A model generated the notes under the pieces. It was given only the letters and a program-made list of their open reading frames with translations, did not search any database and was not told the origin of the DNA. A stretch of 64,000 bases of DNA from Thalassospira lucentensis (GTDB lineage: Bacteria; Pseudomonadota; Alphaproteobacteria; Rhodospirillales; Thalassospiraceae), in contig NZ_JAATOV010000001.1 of NCBI RefSeq assembly GCF_011806425.1, positions 124,001 to 188,000 on the forward strand, in the 5' to 3' direction. Within the stretch, counting starts at the first letter, position 1. Every line of letters starts with the position of its first letter. A program made the position numbers and the translations under genes. Shown here one piece after another: positions 18,933 through 28,849 of this stretch.

Positions 18933-18970
18933 CGAAAATCTTGCTACGTATCGCGTAGCCGACGGGAGGC

Positions 18971-19231
18971 TTACGCCTCTGCCGGAACGATGGTTACGTA
19001 AGTACGACCCTTGAAGCCCGACTTGAACAGGACGGAACCGTCCACAGTCGCAAACAGGGTGTGGTCTTTGCCAACGCCGACATTGTCGCCCGGGTGGTAC
19101 TTGGTGCCACGCTGACGAACGAGGATGTTGCCTGCGACAACTGCCTGACCACCGAATTTTTTCACGCCAAGACGGCGACCTTCGGAGTCGCGACCGTTGC
19201 GCGAACTACCACCAGCTTTCTTATGAGCCAT
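18971..19231 (-). CDS. rpmA: 50S ribosomal protein L27
   Basis: 86 residues with the conserved N-terminus [20 protein letters not shown] that reaches the peptidyl transferase centre, and [15 protein letters not shown]. There is no cleavable N-terminal extension of the Firmicutes type. It lies 35 bp after rplU and is surely cotranscribed with it. Confidence 0.98.
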   Translation of the reverse strand: MAHKKAGGSSRNGRDSEGRRLGVKKFGGQAVVAGNILVRQRGTKYHPGDNVGVGKDHTLFATVDGSVLFKSGFKGRTYVTIVPAEA

Positions 19232-19266
19232 GAAACTCTCCTAAAACTGCATCTCAACCTGATAAA

Positions 19267-19578
19267 TCAGGCTGTGATGTCCTTGATGCGCAGAACAGTC
19301 AGGTTCTGGCGATGACCATTTTTACGACGGTAGTTATGCCGGCGCTTTTTCTTGAAAACGATCACCTTGTCGCCCTTGGCCTGTTCGAGAACTTCTGCGT
19401 TAACAAAAGCACCTTTGAGCAACGGAGCACCAACTTTCGGCGCACCATCGCCAGCAACCATGAGAACTTCTTCAAGTTTCACAGTGTCACCGGCCTGGGC
19501 AGCGATCTTTTCGACTTTGATAACGTCGTTGGTAGCAACTTTATACTGTTTGCCACCAGTTTTGATGATTGCGTACAT
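19267..19578 (-). CDS. rplU: 50S ribosomal protein L21
   Basis: 103 residues starting [14 protein letters not shown], with the C-terminal RNA-binding [15 protein letters not shown] signature. First gene of the rplU-rpmA unit. The ATG is preceded by AGGAAG. Confidence 0.98.
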   Translation of the reverse strand: MYAIIKTGGKQYKVATNDVIKVEKIAAQAGDTVKLEEVLMVAGDGAPKVGAPLLKGAFVNAEVLEQAKGDKVIVFKKKRRHNYRRKNGHRQNLTVLRIKDITA

Positions 19579-20007
19579 CTAAAACTTCCTGAAAAAACAT
19601 TCTGGAATCAAAACGCGCGCTTCGGTGTCGCTGCTAACTGATACCGAACCGCTGCGAAGAACGGGTGAATTACCGTTTTTGGCCCTAAGAGTCAACTCCA
19701 AAGCGTGATGAGACGTCGGCTTTGGGATGGTTTGCGCGCATGGCAGCCCGGCAATTGTGCCAGATCATGGTGGGGCGCCTAGATTGCCCCGCAGAACCGG
19801 CGCGGATGGTGATGTTCGCGCCCAATGAACCGCGGCGTCATGCAGCGATCGCGCCCCTACTCCGACCGGCCAACAGGTTGAATAACCCGGCCGCATGACG
19901 CGCGCGGGGCGGAAGAAGACAAAAGAGTTGGCAAAAATACGTTTTCCCTCTTGCAATCTGGCGCGAGGATGGGTAAACACCGCCTCGAACGCCAAGACCA
20001 CACATGC
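19579..20007. other. rplU leader and tRNA upstream region
   Basis: About 430 bp between rplU and the tRNA. It holds the rplU promoter region and a leader with an inverted repeat (TTCGGT/ACCGAA, about 19621-19650) that might form a regulatory hairpin. Several minus-strand frames here are antisense-of-tRNA artefacts. No protein gene is supported. Confidence 0.5.
19667..19695 (-). promoter_or_regulatory. Candidate sigma-70 promoter of rplU
   Basis: On the minus strand TTGACT (19690-19695) is followed after 17 nt by TAATTC (19667-19672), about 90 nt before the rplU start. The -35 is good and the -10 is weak. Confidence 0.4.
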
Positions 20008-20097
<90 letters not shown>

Positions 20098-20346
20098 TTT
20101 TCCACATCAAGTCTAGAACAAAAATGCACTCTATCGCAATGTTAAGCAGCATTTCGTGAAGTAACGAGCACAATCTGGCATGTGAAAACATTTTAGCAAG
20201 CACTCTTTAAGCCTTATAAAATGGCCCTACCCAAGCGAAGCACTATCGCTTCAATGCCTCAGGTTATGTTGACATACTTGATTCCTTAAAGATCTGTAAT
20301 ATGCTTAAAGGTAACCTCTACGGAGATGCCCCCTGGCGAGATTGCT

Positions 20347-20990
20347 GATGGAAGAAGCTAAGTCGGCATTTTTTTTTGAGCCTTTTCTCTTGGCGATACA
20401 TGAGCGTGGTGGCCGTCGAGCCTCAGATCATCGCCGCGTTCTCGATGCGATCTTCTGAATTGCGCGGACGAGTTCACCGTGGCGAGGCCTACCCTAAGAA
20501 TCCGGCAAGTGATCCGGTCTCATCACTTGGCTGCGGGCGCAAAAGGGGCGTCAAAAGAAGGTTTTGGCCACTCAACGCGGTGGCTTTACGACCAAGATTC
20601 ACCTCGTTGCCAACGCTCACAGACTGCCTGTCAGTGCGGAAACAAGCGGCGGAGAAGCTTCTGACCTCAAGGACTTCGATATTCTGGTGGATAAATATTT
20701 GCCGAAAGCCAAGGTTTTTCTGACTGATTAAAGATTATGACAACAACCATATTCGTAGCGTGATCGACATACAGACGGCACCTGTGCTCTTCCAGATGAA
20801 ACCAATAGAAAAGCACCAATCAAGACCGAGCTATAACCTAGTGCTTTGCTAAATCACTTTGAGCGCGGCCCCATAAGCTCGAATACCGGAGACGGCTGGC
20901 ACCCCGGCAAGATAAAACCACAGAAAGCTATCTCGGCTTCATTCACATTCTTTCGGTTCGCTTATGGCTCACAAGTTTGTCAAAATGTCC
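20347..20990 (+). pseudogene. Decayed IS5-family (IS427-like) transposase
   Basis: Fragments in several frames read as one transposase: FEPFLLAIHERGGRRASDHR then VLDAIF with an internal TGA, IARTSSPWRGLP, RGGFTTKIHLVANAHRLPVS and AETSGGEASDLKDFDILVDK from 20573, a one-base insertion at about 20730 (LTD then KDYDNNHIRSVID), and a C-terminal piece RRRLAPRQDKTTESYLGFIH near 20890-20950. Part of the middle, including the last catalytic block, is deleted. The element has stop codons, frameshifts and a deletion, so it is inactive. Terminal repeats are not recognisable. It marks the left edge of the glycan region. Confidence 0.75.
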
Positions 20991-21235
20991 TAGTTGACGC
21001 TTGCAACCATACAATTATAACGAAATCAAATTCCGCGTAACCTTAAGGAAAGACCTCATCATGTTTTTGGGTTGATGCCCCCCCGCGAATACGGTTATTA
21101 CATTTTCGACTTTAAAACACCCACAGTGAAAAAGTATCTTTGATACATAATCCCCGGAGCAAGACGACACTATCGCATGACACTGAGCTATCGAAACTTT
21201 GACAACCAACGCTCATATAAAGGTTAAGACCAATT

Positions 21236-22276
21236 ATGGTTACGTCCGTTCTTGTCACCGGTGGAATTGGTTACGTTGGATCTCACGTTGCAGTCGAGCT
21301 CATCGAGAAAGGATTCGATGTTCATTTAGTCGACAACTTCTCAAATAGCAGCGTTCAGCAGCTTGATGGGATACGCCAAATCATATCACCAAGTAAAAGT
21401 GTTTCCTTTTATGAAGCAAACATCGGCGATACCGAAAAAATTCAAAAGATACTAAGAGAACAAAATATCAAGGCGGTCATCCATTGCGCGGGAGACAAGT
21501 CGGTGGCTGAATCTGTACTCATGCCACTGAAATATTACGACAATAACGTCGGATCCAGCATATCTCTTTTCAAAGCAATGGAAAGTTGCGGCGTCTCCAT
21601 ACTTATCTTTTCGTCGTCCGCTACAGTTTATGGCATTCCAAAAGGGATAGCCATCTCCGAACAAGCGCAGACAGCTCCCGTAAACCCTTACGGCAAAACC
21701 AAACTTACGATTGAGAATATTTTGAATGATCTTTGTCGTTCCGGAAGTAAATGGAAGACGATGAATTTACGGTATTTCAATCCGGCGGGCGCCCATGTGA
21801 GCGGGCTCATCGGGGACAGGTTCGATAATCATCCAAGCAATCTGTTTCCAATCATTTGCCAGGTTCTTACTGGGAAGAGAGAAAACCTGTCCGTATATGG
21901 CAACAATTACGATACAGCCGATGGCACAGGGGAACGAGATTATATTCACATATGCGACCTAGCCAAAGCTCATGTGGAAGCGCTACAGTTTTTGTTGCAA
22001 AGCCACAACAGCCCCATACCCGGCGCACTAAACCTGGGAATAGGGAAAAGTGTATCAGTCCTTGAAGTCATCAGGGCTTTCGAGGATAGCTGCAACCTTC
22101 AAATCCCTTATAAAATTGAGACACAACGCCCAGGTGACATCGGGAAATACTTTGCAGATCCGAGAGCGGCACAAAAAAACCTATCCTGGACCCCTCAAAA
22201 GTCACTAAAAGATATGTGCCGGGATACATGGAGATGGGCTCAGAATTCTGCGTCCACCACCGTCGACGAAAATTAA
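21236..22276 (+). CDS. galE: UDP-glucose 4-epimerase
   Basis: Interconverts UDP-Glc/UDP-Gal (or their N-acetyl forms) for glycan synthesis. The 346-residue extended short-chain dehydrogenase has the NAD motif VTGGIGYVGSHVA, SSSATVYG with the catalytic Ser/Thr, PYGKTK with the catalytic Tyr and Lys, and NLRYFNPAGAH, all typical of GalE. First gene of the plus-strand glycan cluster; methyltransferase 28 bp downstream. The lower GC content relative to the core begins here. Confidence 0.92.
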   Translation: MVTSVLVTGGIGYVGSHVAVELIEKGFDVHLVDNFSNSSVQQLDGIRQIISPSKSVSFYEANIGDTEKIQKILREQNIKAVIHCAGDKSVAESVLMPLKYYDNNVGSSISLFKAMESCGVSILIFSSSATVYGIPKGIAISEQAQTAPVNPYGKTKLTIENILNDLCRSGSKWKTMNLRYFNPAGAHVSGLIGDRFDNHPSNLFPIICQVLTGKRENLSVYGNNYDTADGTGERDYIHICDLAKAHVEALQFLLQSHNSPIPGALNLGIGKSVSVLEVIRAFEDSCNLQIPYKIETQRPGDIGKYFADPRAAQKNLSWTPQKSLKDMCRDTWRWAQNSASTTVDEN

Positions 22277-22303
22277 TTATTTGATACTAGAGAGAAAAAT
22301 ATA

Positions 22304-23029
22304 GTGACAAATTCAAAATCAGAAGAACATTTTGACGATTGGCGAAAGAAAATAGACAGTTCTTCACAAAAAGATGCTGACTTCCTGTCATACTTTGACA
22401 CATCAGGAAGCGTTGAAGAGGCTTTTTGCCAAGGATATTGGGACTTTGCTCACCACATCCTTAAAGATGATCTTCTACCCCTAATTGGGGAGCCATTCAA
22501 CTGCTCAGCACTTGAAATCGGATTTGGTGGCGGTCGCTTACTCAACGCATCCAGTCGCTTTTTCAATCATGTCTATGGCGTTGATATTCACGAAAACTTT
22601 GACAAAGTCTCCGAGTTTTTAGCTTCGCGCGACGTCGAAAACTTTACCTTACTCAAGGGAGATGGAAAAACCATTCCACTTGAAGACAACAGTGTCGACT
22701 TTATTTATAGTTTCATCGTGCTTCAACATCTTCCCACGATTGATATTCTTGAAAGCTATCTTCACGAGGTCAAACGAATCTTAAAACCGGGAAAGGCAGC
22801 CTGTCTTTATATCGGACACCTGCCATTCAATCTTCACGGCATAAAGTATCTCGATATTAACACCCGAAAAGTAGATACCACCCGCGAAAACACACTGCTT
22901 TTGCGACCACAAACAACCAAAAAGCTGTTGAAGAAAGCAGAACTTCATCTTGTCGCAAGTGGGCGCCCGCGCAAGAAGCCATGGAGACAGGATCTTGGCG
23001 CTCAGCATTATGTGATTGTTACGGCGTAA
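22304..23029 (+). CDS. Class I SAM-dependent methyltransferase
   Basis: A 241-residue Methyltransf_11-type enzyme: motif I ALEIGFGGGRLL, acidic motif VYGVDIHENF, motif for adenine binding GDGKTIPLEDNSVDFIYS, and LHEVKRILKPGKA. GTG start with AGAGAG 7 nt upstream. The substrate is probably a glycan or lipid-linked sugar from context. The ABC exporter gene starts 2 bp after its stop. Confidence 0.85.
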   Translation: MTNSKSEEHFDDWRKKIDSSSQKDADFLSYFDTSGSVEEAFCQGYWDFAHHILKDDLLPLIGEPFNCSALEIGFGGGRLLNASSRFFNHVYGVDIHENFDKVSEFLASRDVENFTLLKGDGKTIPLEDNSVDFIYSFIVLQHLPTIDILESYLHEVKRILKPGKAACLYIGHLPFNLHGIKYLDINTRKVDTTRENTLLLRPQTTKKLLKKAELHLVASGRPRKKPWRQDLGAQHYVIVTA

Positions 23030-23031
23030 TA

Positions 23032-24915
23032 ATGTCCAAGCAAGAAACTTCCCCCAAGAGCAAACACCAGAGTATTTTTACGCTATTCAGCATATGGCGT
23101 CGACTTACAGCCATTGCCAACGTTTCCAAACTACAGATTTTATTGGTTGCAAGTGCCTCCACAGCGGCAGCTTTCAGCGAGTTCTTCACAATCGCCTTAA
23201 TCCAGCCTGTTATCGCGCTCTTTTCCGGCGCGGATCTTGATCGCGAGAATTTATTCTTTATTCAAGCTAAACTGGTCTCAAAATTAGAAGATCTAAGTTC
23301 AAAAGAGAGAATTATCGCGATCTTAGCTATGCTGCTTTTACTTCAGATTCTTCGTGAAGTATTCTTGTACCTTGCTGAGTTTCAATCAATACGTATCAGA
23401 ACCCAGTTTGAACTTAATATACGCCGACTGAATTACAAAAAGACTTTACAGATCCCTATCAGCAAATTCCTATCTCTATCATCTGGCGTCACACACAGCA
23501 TAATAAACTCATATCCAAGAAGCGCCGCCGGATTTGTGTTCAGTTTCATTTCCATGATCCCAACACTAACCATGCTGTCGGTCTATATTGCAATGATGAT
23601 CAATGTCGAATGGAGGCTGTTCGCGTTGGTCGGTGTCGTATCAATATTGATTATGCTTTGCATGAAAGCGGCGTATGTTCACCAGACACAATTTGGGCAG
23701 CTAATGCGGCAGGGGCTTGTTGAAACATCTACAAAAGCAAACGAACTTATTTACGCTCTTCCTGTTGTTCGGTCATTCAATCAAGAAAGTAGCGCCCTTC
23801 ATTCTTATATGAAAATCGCCTCTAGGTTCTTGAAAGCAAATGAGTTAAGCGCGTACCTAAATGCCGCCCTTGGCCCATTGCAACGCGCAATTTCGTTTAT
23901 ACTTATTTTAGGCGCCATGGTCGTTTATTATTCTGTATCTGAGATAAACGAGCTAAAGTTCCTTTCAACCTTAATTCTTTTCATGTTTATCCTGACAAGA
24001 ATTAACGGCCCTCTTACGGCCCTGAACATGCAACGCGCGGGCCTTTCGCAATTGCAGCCAACAATGACAGACTTGCTGGATTTCCTTTCAACAAGCAACG
24101 AGCGCACCGGTGGCCAAGAAGTCAAAACAATCCGCAACATCCGCTTTAATGACGTTGGGTTTTCTTATGATTCGCATGAAGCCACGATCAGAAATGTTTC
24201 GTTTTCGATAGAGCGTGGCGATTTCATTGGGATTGTAGGCCCCTCAGGCGCCGGAAAAACAACATTGATTAACCTGCTCTCGAGCTTTGAAACTCCAACG
24301 ACCGGGCAGATTCTTGTCGATGACACCGACTTAAACAAGTTGGAACTTAAATCGTGGCGAAAGCAGATATCGATCGTTCCACAAAAGCCATATATCTTCG
24401 ATCTTTCAATCCGCGAAAACATCCGATATGGCAACCCTGACGCCTCAGATGCCGAAGTTATTTCTGCCGCAAAGCTAGCAAATGCTCACGACTTTATCGA
24501 GCGCCTTCAAGGTGGCTACAACAGCTTAGCCGGTGAAAACGGTAACTCGCTCTCAGGCGGACAAGTACAAAGACTGGCAATTGCGAGAGCATTGCTCACC
24601 AAACCAGAAGTACTGGTTCTAGACGAAGCGACAAGTGCGCAAGACACGCAGTCCGAAAGCAAGATCAAGGAAACGATTGAAAACCTCCGAGGGAACATGA
24701 CAATCATTGTCATCGCTCACCGACTATCAACAATAGTAGATGCCAGCAGGATATATGTACTGCAAAGCGGTGAAGTTGTTGAACAAGGTACCCATCGCGA
24801 ACTGATGGGAATCAACGGCCTATATCAAAAACTGTACGAACTCAGTGTTAAAAAAGACAATTCGATTGATGCCGCCAAATACTCTGGCGCGCTAGGTGAG
24901 GGGGATTTCAAATGA
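23032..24915 (+). CDS. ABC exporter (fused permease-ATPase)
   Basis: A 627-residue half-transporter of the MsbA/PglK type: about five to six transmembrane helices in residues 20-340, then an ATPase with Walker A GPSGAGKTT, signature LSGGQVQRLAIARA, Walker B VLVLDEATSAQD and the H-loop IVIAHRLST. It would act as a homodimer in the inner membrane. In a glycan cluster with no Wzx, a PglK-like role flipping a lipid-linked oligosaccharide is the natural inference; lipid A or peptide export are alternatives. ATG 23032 was chosen over the frame opening at 22981. It overlaps the next gene by 4 bp (ATGA). Confidence 0.9.
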   Translation: MSKQETSPKSKHQSIFTLFSIWRRLTAIANVSKLQILLVASASTAAAFSEFFTIALIQPVIALFSGADLDRENLFFIQAKLVSKLEDLSSKERIIAILAMLLLLQILREVFLYLAEFQSIRIRTQFELNIRRLNYKKTLQIPISKFLSLSSGVTHSIINSYPRSAAGFVFSFISMIPTLTMLSVYIAMMINVEWRLFALVGVVSILIMLCMKAAYVHQTQFGQLMRQGLVETSTKANELIYALPVVRSFNQESSALHSYMKIASRFLKANELSAYLNAALGPLQRAISFILILGAMVVYYSVSEINELKFLSTLILFMFILTRINGPLTALNMQRAGLSQLQPTMTDLLDFLSTSNERTGGQEVKTIRNIRFNDVGFSYDSHEATIRNVSFSIERGDFIGIVGPSGAGKTTLINLLSSFETPTTGQILVDDTDLNKLELKSWRKQISIVPQKPYIFDLSIRENIRYGNPDASDAEVISAAKLANAHDFIERLQGGYNSLAGENGNSLSGGQVQRLAIARALLTKPEVLVLDEATSAQDTQSESKIKETIENLRGNMTIIVIAHRLSTIVDASRIYVLQSGEVVEQGTHRELMGINGLYQKLYELSVKKDNSIDAAKYSGALGEGDFK

Positions 24916-25664
24916 ATATTCAACGTTGGCATCAACGCTTTAAAAACTTACCATATCTGTTAACGCCCCCGATTGTTTCATTACTAAAAAACAAATGGCG
25001 GGACCGGGACAGAATATTGCCAGATATTCCGGACCACGAGCTTTACAAACCTGTTTTCAGCCCCTGGCTTGGCAATGGTGAATTTGGTGGCATCCGCGAT
25101 CATATGTCTCGTTTTACCCTTGTTTCTCCAGACCGCGCTTGGGTACTCTATAAACTGGCAATAAACGCAAAAAACCTTAAAGGTGATTTCGTCGAGTGCG
25201 GAGTATACAAAGGCGGAACAGCGCACTTACTCGCACACACACTGCAGAATAGAGATGTTCGGCTGCACCTGTTTGACACGTTTTCGGGAATGCCACAAAC
25301 GAATAAAGAATTCGACAAACACCGAGAAGGAGACTTCGTCGACACATCTCTTGAAACTGTAAAGAAAAATATTAATTACAGTGAAAATGTATTATTCTAT
25401 GAGGGGTATATTCCAGATACGTTCGAAAACATAGATGTTAAATATGTATCCCTCCTGCATATTGACTTAGATATTCATGATAGCATAATTAACACACTAG
25501 ATTTCTTCTACAATTCTGTTTTACCAGGCGGATTTATTATTTTTGACGATTATGGCTTTGAGTCCTGTTATGGCGCTAGACTTGCCGTTGATAAGTTCTT
25601 CTCGGACAAACCTGAAGAACCTATTTGCTTAAGCACAGGTCAAGCGCTTGTGATAAAGTCATAG
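24912..25664 (+). CDS. TylF/MycF-type sugar O-methyltransferase
   Basis: The 250-residue protein carries the TylF/MycF family hallmarks: FVECGVYKGGTAHLLAHTL, LHLFDTFSGMP, the metal-site region LLHIDLDIHDS and GGFIIFDDYGF. MycF and TylF methylate deoxysugar hydroxyls in macrolides using SAM and Mg2+; here a surface-glycan sugar is the likely acceptor. Translationally coupled to the ABC exporter. Confidence 0.88.
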   Translation: MNIQRWHQRFKNLPYLLTPPIVSLLKNKWRDRDRILPDIPDHELYKPVFSPWLGNGEFGGIRDHMSRFTLVSPDRAWVLYKLAINAKNLKGDFVECGVYKGGTAHLLAHTLQNRDVRLHLFDTFSGMPQTNKEFDKHREGDFVDTSLETVKKNINYSENVLFYEGYIPDTFENIDVKYVSLLHIDLDIHDSIINTLDFFYNSVLPGGFIIFDDYGFESCYGARLAVDKFFSDKPEEPICLSTGQALVIKS

Positions 25665-25706
25665 TCGACACAAAATCGAGCACTTCCATCGCACCAAGAG
25701 TCCAAA

Positions 25707-26216
25707 ATGCTGTTTCGTGAAAATCTAGTTATCCGTCAGATGGAACATCGTGACATAGAGAACGCTCGCTTGTTACACAATCATCCATCTGTGCTTAAGT
25801 TTTTGACTGATGTGCGCCTTATTAGCGAGGCAGAACAAGAAAACTGGTTTAAAGCCGTATCAACCTCAAAGTCGGCAAGGCGCCTTGTCGTTGAAGAAGA
25901 TACAGGTGCTTTTGTGGGCGTCTTCAGGCTGGATGCGATTGATCTGCAAAACAGAAATGCCATGGTCGGGCTGGACATCACTCCCGAGAAACGTGGATTA
26001 GGCTATGCCACCATTACTTTTGAAGCAATGTTCAACTACTTGTTTGGCGCTATGGGATTGCACCGACTTTCACTTGTAACAATGGTCAACAATACGGTGG
26101 CAGTTAACTTGTATAAAAAGCTCGGCTTTGTTGAAGAAGGCTTACACAAAGAAGCAATTTATAGAGACGGGAGTTTCGTCGATTTACGGGCGTTTGCATT
26201 GGTAAAGCAAAAATGA
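25707..26216 (+). CDS. GNAT acetyltransferase, PseH/RimJ-like
   Basis: 169 residues of GNAT fold: MVGLDITPEKRGLGYATITF gives the acetyl-CoA pyrophosphate loop (RGLGYA), and LVTMVNNTVAVNLYKKLGFVEEG is the RimJ/PseH-like C-terminal part. PseH acetylates the 4-amino group of a nucleotide-activated 4-amino-4,6-dideoxy sugar. A PseB-like dehydratase and DegT aminotransferase 10 kb downstream could supply such a sugar. Overlaps the next gene by 4 bp. Confidence 0.8.
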   Translation: MLFRENLVIRQMEHRDIENARLLHNHPSVLKFLTDVRLISEAEQENWFKAVSTSKSARRLVVEEDTGAFVGVFRLDAIDLQNRNAMVGLDITPEKRGLGYATITFEAMFNYLFGAMGLHRLSLVTMVNNTVAVNLYKKLGFVEEGLHKEAIYRDGSFVDLRAFALVKQK

Positions 26217-26821
26217 CCACTCGAGAAAAATCATGGCTCCATAAAGCCGCCTCTAACGGCACCCCTTTGCCCCTTAAACGCTTACTAGGCGCTACATTTG
26301 CCGGTTTTCAAAAACACCTACTGCGCTTTAACAGGTCCCTATTTTTCAGCAACGATTTACGGATGAGGATCTATAGATGGCTGGGCATCAAAGCCGACAA
26401 ACACAGCATTATCTGGTGCGGGGCACACATAAATCATCCAAAACTTATTCAGATTGGCGAGAATTCAATCGTTGGCCCTCGCACAGTGATGCTTTCACAA
26501 GGCGGAATCGTCATTGGTAAGAATGTAAACATATCAGGTTTCAGCTTTATCATCTCACAGGAACACAACGTTTCAAGCCCCAGCCTTGAAACAACCCTTG
26601 CAACTGTGAAGATAGATGACTTTGCGTGGCTTGCTACAAATGTCACAATTTTACCTGGTGTTCATGTTGGCAAAGGAGCCCTTGTTGCAGCCGGCGCTGT
26701 GGTTACAAAGGACGTTCCTCCCCACACGGTAGTCGGCGGTAATCCAGCACGGAAAATTGGCATGCGCGCAGAGACCTTTTCTTACTCGACCAAAGATGAC
26801 AAGGGCTTGAAATGGCTTTAG
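26213..26821 (+). CDS. Hexapeptide-repeat O-acetyltransferase (WcaF/CysE-like)
   Basis: A 202-residue left-handed beta-helix acyltransferase: repeats HPKLIQIGENSIVGPRTVML and GGIVIGKNVNISG, the catalytic His in SQEHNV, and the typical end KGALVAAGAVVTKDVPPHTV followed by GGNPARKIG. It resembles colanic-acid/maltose-type O-acetyltransferases and probably decorates a cluster-encoded glycan. The stop overlaps the next start by 10 bp. Confidence 0.87.
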   Translation: MTTREKSWLHKAASNGTPLPLKRLLGATFAGFQKHLLRFNRSLFFSNDLRMRIYRWLGIKADKHSIIWCGAHINHPKLIQIGENSIVGPRTVMLSQGGIVIGKNVNISGFSFIISQEHNVSSPSLETTLATVKIDDFAWLATNVTILPGVHVGKGALVAAGAVVTKDVPPHTVVGGNPARKIGMRAETFSYSTKDDKGLKWL

Positions 26822-27696
26822 AGAACACATCCGACAACTTAGATGACGTTCTGTTTGTTGTGGTGACATGCACCCGGGACTCCTCGCGCGAAAAAGCCCT
26901 AAACAAACTTGTCTCCTCGATTAACAAAGAAAATCGGAAAGGCCTTTTCGGTCGAAACGTTCTGTTTTTCGATAATGCATCTACGTCCATCTCCCCGCTC
27001 AAGAGTTTGGAGACAGATTCAGTATTTGCATTATCGAGTAACAATATTGGCTACTGGTCCGCATTACATTGGGCTACTCAGAATGCTAGCGATATATTTC
27101 ATAATGATTTCAAGTATATACATCCGATTGAATCCGACCTTGTTCTTTACAACATTGAAAGACTTACCGAAGCCAAATCATTTTTAGACCAGAATGATGC
27201 CTATTCTACCGTTCGGACTCAAGAGTTCTCAGTCAGGCAAAAACAGCGTTTCCTAAAGAATAGCGGAACACTCTTTCCGGTTAGGCGTTCTCGGGTTGCG
27301 CCGTTTCATGGGGTCACTGGCAAAGATATATCTATCGACAAAACTGATTGTGAAAACAAACCCAACATTTATACAAGCGAATGGCACGCAAAGGTGCCCG
27401 CGCTTCATCGTATGGATGTATTCAAGGACGTCCTCGAAATACTGGCAAGTAATGGGAATATTACAGAGTTGATGTTCATGGAAAGGATGTATGAGAAATC
27501 AAAAAGAGTTGGACTGCTAGATAAGGGAATATACTATTGTAATTTGGGAACCCGCTTCTGGCCGTGGGAGAAGAAGTGGTTGACTGGAAGTTGGTCAGAT
27601 GCACAAACCCTCAAGAAGCACGGATACCTATCATCTCGACATAGCAAAATGATAGGTTCTTTCCCTGATATCGAGATTGTAGATACATTGACTTAA
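26812..27696 (+). CDS. GT-A-like glycosyltransferase of unknown family
   Basis: The 294-residue protein starts with a Rossmann-like strand (DVLFVVVTCTRDSS), has LFFDNAS and ALSSNNIGYWSALHWATQNA, a pattern like GT2-type rhamnosyltransferases (NxGyxxAxNxG), and HPIESDLVLYN where a DxD-like site could lie. I do not recognise a named family. Location between an acetyltransferase and an LpxD-like gene supports a glycan role. Confidence 0.55.
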   Translation: MALENTSDNLDDVLFVVVTCTRDSSREKALNKLVSSINKENRKGLFGRNVLFFDNASTSISPLKSLETDSVFALSSNNIGYWSALHWATQNASDIFHNDFKYIHPIESDLVLYNIERLTEAKSFLDQNDAYSTVRTQEFSVRQKQRFLKNSGTLFPVRRSRVAPFHGVTGKDISIDKTDCENKPNIYTSEWHAKVPALHRMDVFKDVLEILASNGNITELMFMERMYEKSKRVGLLDKGIYYCNLGTRFWPWEKKWLTGSWSDAQTLKKHGYLSSRHSKMIGSFPDIEIVDTLT

Positions 27697-27793
27697 CGGC
27701 TGCGGCTGTAAAGGCAATAGCAACTATGCGTGTTCGCTTTGGTGTACATTCTGCCGGTTAGTTTAGTTCACTCCAAAATGATGATTGTGAGAA

Positions 27794-28675
27794 ATGGACC
27801 TATCTACACTATCAAACCATGCGCAAATTCAGGTCGTAATTGACGGCACATTCCAGGAGCTCGGGTTCCTTAACCGTAGGGCAAGAAACTCTCTCACTCC
27901 GGTTTACGATGAACGATATCTAAAAATTGCACAAGATGACAAGAATGTAGCATGCATTCTCACAACCGAGGCGCTTTCACCACTCATCGCAGACTCGCAT
28001 CCTCACGCAGTCTGTTCGAAACCCCTTGAAACATTTTTTGATATTCACAACTTCTTGCTGAGTACAGATTTTTATTCACCCGGCCAGAAAACGACAATCT
28101 CTCCAACTGCGCAGATCCACCCAACGGCATATATCGACGCAACAGATGTAGTCATTGGAGAACGATCAATCGTGGGGCCAAATACCGTTATCCTGTCAGG
28201 GAGCGAAATTGGCGATGATTGCTCAATTGGACCAAATAGCACGATCGGGTATGACGGGTTTGAGATTAGAGAACTGGCCGGCAAGACGTGTTGCATCCGG
28301 CACGGTGGAAAAGTCGTTGTAAACAACAATGTGGATATTCAGGCTAATTGTTCGATTGCGAAGTCCGTGTTCAATGCACCAACAACCATAGGTGAAGACT
28401 GCAAGATCGGACATATGGTATTTATCTCACATGGGGTAGCCCTCGATAGGGGCTGCAAAGTTGGAGCCAATGCTGTAATTTCAGGATCCTGTATAATTGG
28501 CCAAGATTGCTGGATCGGCCCGAATGTAGCAATATCAAATGGCCTAAATATAGACAGCGGCTGCTTCATCTCTATCGGGTCTGTCGTCATAAATGACCTG
28601 CCAATCGGAAGTCATGTCACCGGTAACTTTGCAATTGATCACAAGATCTTCCTTAAAAAAATGGCAATTGGATAG
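27794..28675 (+). CDS. LpxD-like hexapeptide N-acyltransferase
   Basis: The 293-residue protein has a short N-terminal domain (1-95) followed by about 28 hexapeptide-type repeats (TTISPTAQIHPTAYIDATDV, VVIGERSIVGPNTVILSGSE, GEDCKIGHMVFISHGV). The layout, with a non-repeat N-domain and an interrupting loop at YDGFEIRELAGKTC, follows LpxD, which moves a hydroxyacyl group from acyl carrier protein to the 3-amino group of UDP-GlcN. A housekeeping LpxD would sit near lpxA/fabZ, so this copy is probably dedicated to an amino sugar of the cluster. The nearby ACP fusion makes an ACP-dependent reaction attractive. Confidence 0.75.
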   Translation: MDLSTLSNHAQIQVVIDGTFQELGFLNRRARNSLTPVYDERYLKIAQDDKNVACILTTEALSPLIADSHPHAVCSKPLETFFDIHNFLLSTDFYSPGQKTTISPTAQIHPTAYIDATDVVIGERSIVGPNTVILSGSEIGDDCSIGPNSTIGYDGFEIRELAGKTCCIRHGGKVVVNNNVDIQANCSIAKSVFNAPTTIGEDCKIGHMVFISHGVALDRGCKVGANAVISGSCIIGQDCWIGPNVAISNGLNIDSGCFISIGSVVINDLPIGSHVTGNFAIDHKIFLKKMAIG

Positions 28676-28798
28676 ATGCTACTTCTGCATCTTCTATCGA
28701 TCTGGGGCTTACACGGCATAGTGCAATTACAAAAGCCTGGATCGCATGTTATCTCTATGAGGACAGCAACCTTCGAACTTACCGATGCCTGCTTTCTG

Positions 28799-28829
28799 AG
28801 GTGTAACAAACCAATGTACAATTACACCT
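28799..28829 (+). other. Stem-loop between LpxD-like and CgeB-like genes
   Basis: AGGTGTAA (28799-28806) pairs with TTACACCT (28822-28829) across a 15-nt loop, with no T-run. It lies in a 174-bp gap without another gene. It may be a weak terminator or a processing site. Confidence 0.35.
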
Positions 28830-28849
28830 AGCAGCACATTAGTTCAGAA

